Shown here: positions 6,180 through 6,180 of the stretch, piece after piece
How positions within the stretch are numbered: position 1 is the stretch's first letter
Layout of the letters: each line of letters starts with the position of its first letter
NCBI GenBank assembly: GCA_013002105.1
Contig: JABDKS010000420.1
Span: 1 to 6,180 of the forward strand
DNA from: Pirellulaceae bacterium
Lineage (GTDB): Bacteria > Planctomycetota > Planctomycetia > Pirellulales > Pirellulaceae
Direction: 5' to 3'
DNA: 6,180 bases
Program-made: the position numbers and the translations under genes
The notes under the pieces: model-generated
Seen by the model: only the letters and a program-made list of their open reading frames with translations
Database searches by the model: none
Told to the model about the DNA's origin: nothing

Positions 6180-6180
6180 T

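Larger units (their letters stand above)
5821..6180. repeat. Field of palindromic repeats with conserved leaders, continuing past the window end
   Basis: The field alternates a leader of about 40 bases with palindromes. The leader reads roughly ttgaagttgcgctttcg, then gacgtataggtttttcac. It appears at 5821-5861, 5914-5953 and 6083-6122. Four palindromes start near 5862, 5954, 6035 and 6123, with arms CCCGACGCGTCAGCGAGGGA and its reverse complement. Two spacer types alternate: ctcaccgt.ctccgtttt at the first and third, cgagtcaat.tcagttt at the second and fourth. The segment 5866-6010 recurs at 6035-6179 with 11 mismatches by hand count, a period of 169 bases. An inverted fragment of the leader (cgcaacttcaa) lies at 6023-6033, just before the third palindrome. 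This is typical of the high-copy repeats I recall from Rhodopirellula-type genomes; the function is unknown. Confidence 0.9.

Noticed and set aside
5821..6180. A CRISPR array
   Set aside because: The repeats are palindromes with conserved spacers of two types and irregular spacing, not identical direct repeats with unique spacers.

Overview
The window looks like a piece of a planctomycete chromosome, most likely a Rhodopirellula/Pirellulaceae relative. The main reason is the right-hand end. It is packed with palindromes built on CCCGACGCGTCAGCGAGGGA, whose translation gives the 'NPTRQRG / TRRVSEG / SLTRRV' peptides that I recall as frequent spurious ORFs in such genomes. Weak or absent Shine-Dalgarno sequences and a large multiheme cytochrome fit this too. 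The assignment comes from memory of these patterns, not from a search.

Positions 1-4672 hold three genes on the + strand that read as one electron-transfer module. The first is cut by the window edge. It has a cyclic-nucleotide-binding-like (CNB) fold followed by a ferredoxin domain with sixteen cysteines in four cluster motifs, and is probably cytoplasmic. The second starts 8 bases after it and encodes a five-helix membrane protein with two H-x13-H pairs, the heme-ligand pattern of NADPH-oxidase/ferric-reductase cytochromes b. The third follows after 63 bases and encodes an 882-residue membrane-anchored cytochrome c with ten CxxCH sites. Its hemes lie in an N-terminal group of six and a C-terminal group of four, separated by about 450 residues without heme sites. 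Together they suggest a wire from a cytoplasmic, sensor-gated iron-sulfur protein, through two stacked b hemes, to periplasmic c hemes. Donor, acceptor and direction of flow cannot be read from the window.

Positions 4673-5012 lie between convergent genes. They hold a short direct repeat, several small inverted repeats and no convincing gene. Positions 5013-5582 on the - strand encode a small secreted protein of unknown function.

Positions 5583-6180 are non-coding. About 120 bases of upstream sequence are followed by a decayed solitary palindrome (5705-5760). Then comes a repeat field (5821 to the window end) in which palindromes with near-perfect arms alternate with a conserved leader. It includes a direct repeat with a period of 169 bases. 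The 92-codon ORF across this field is judged to be translated repeat.
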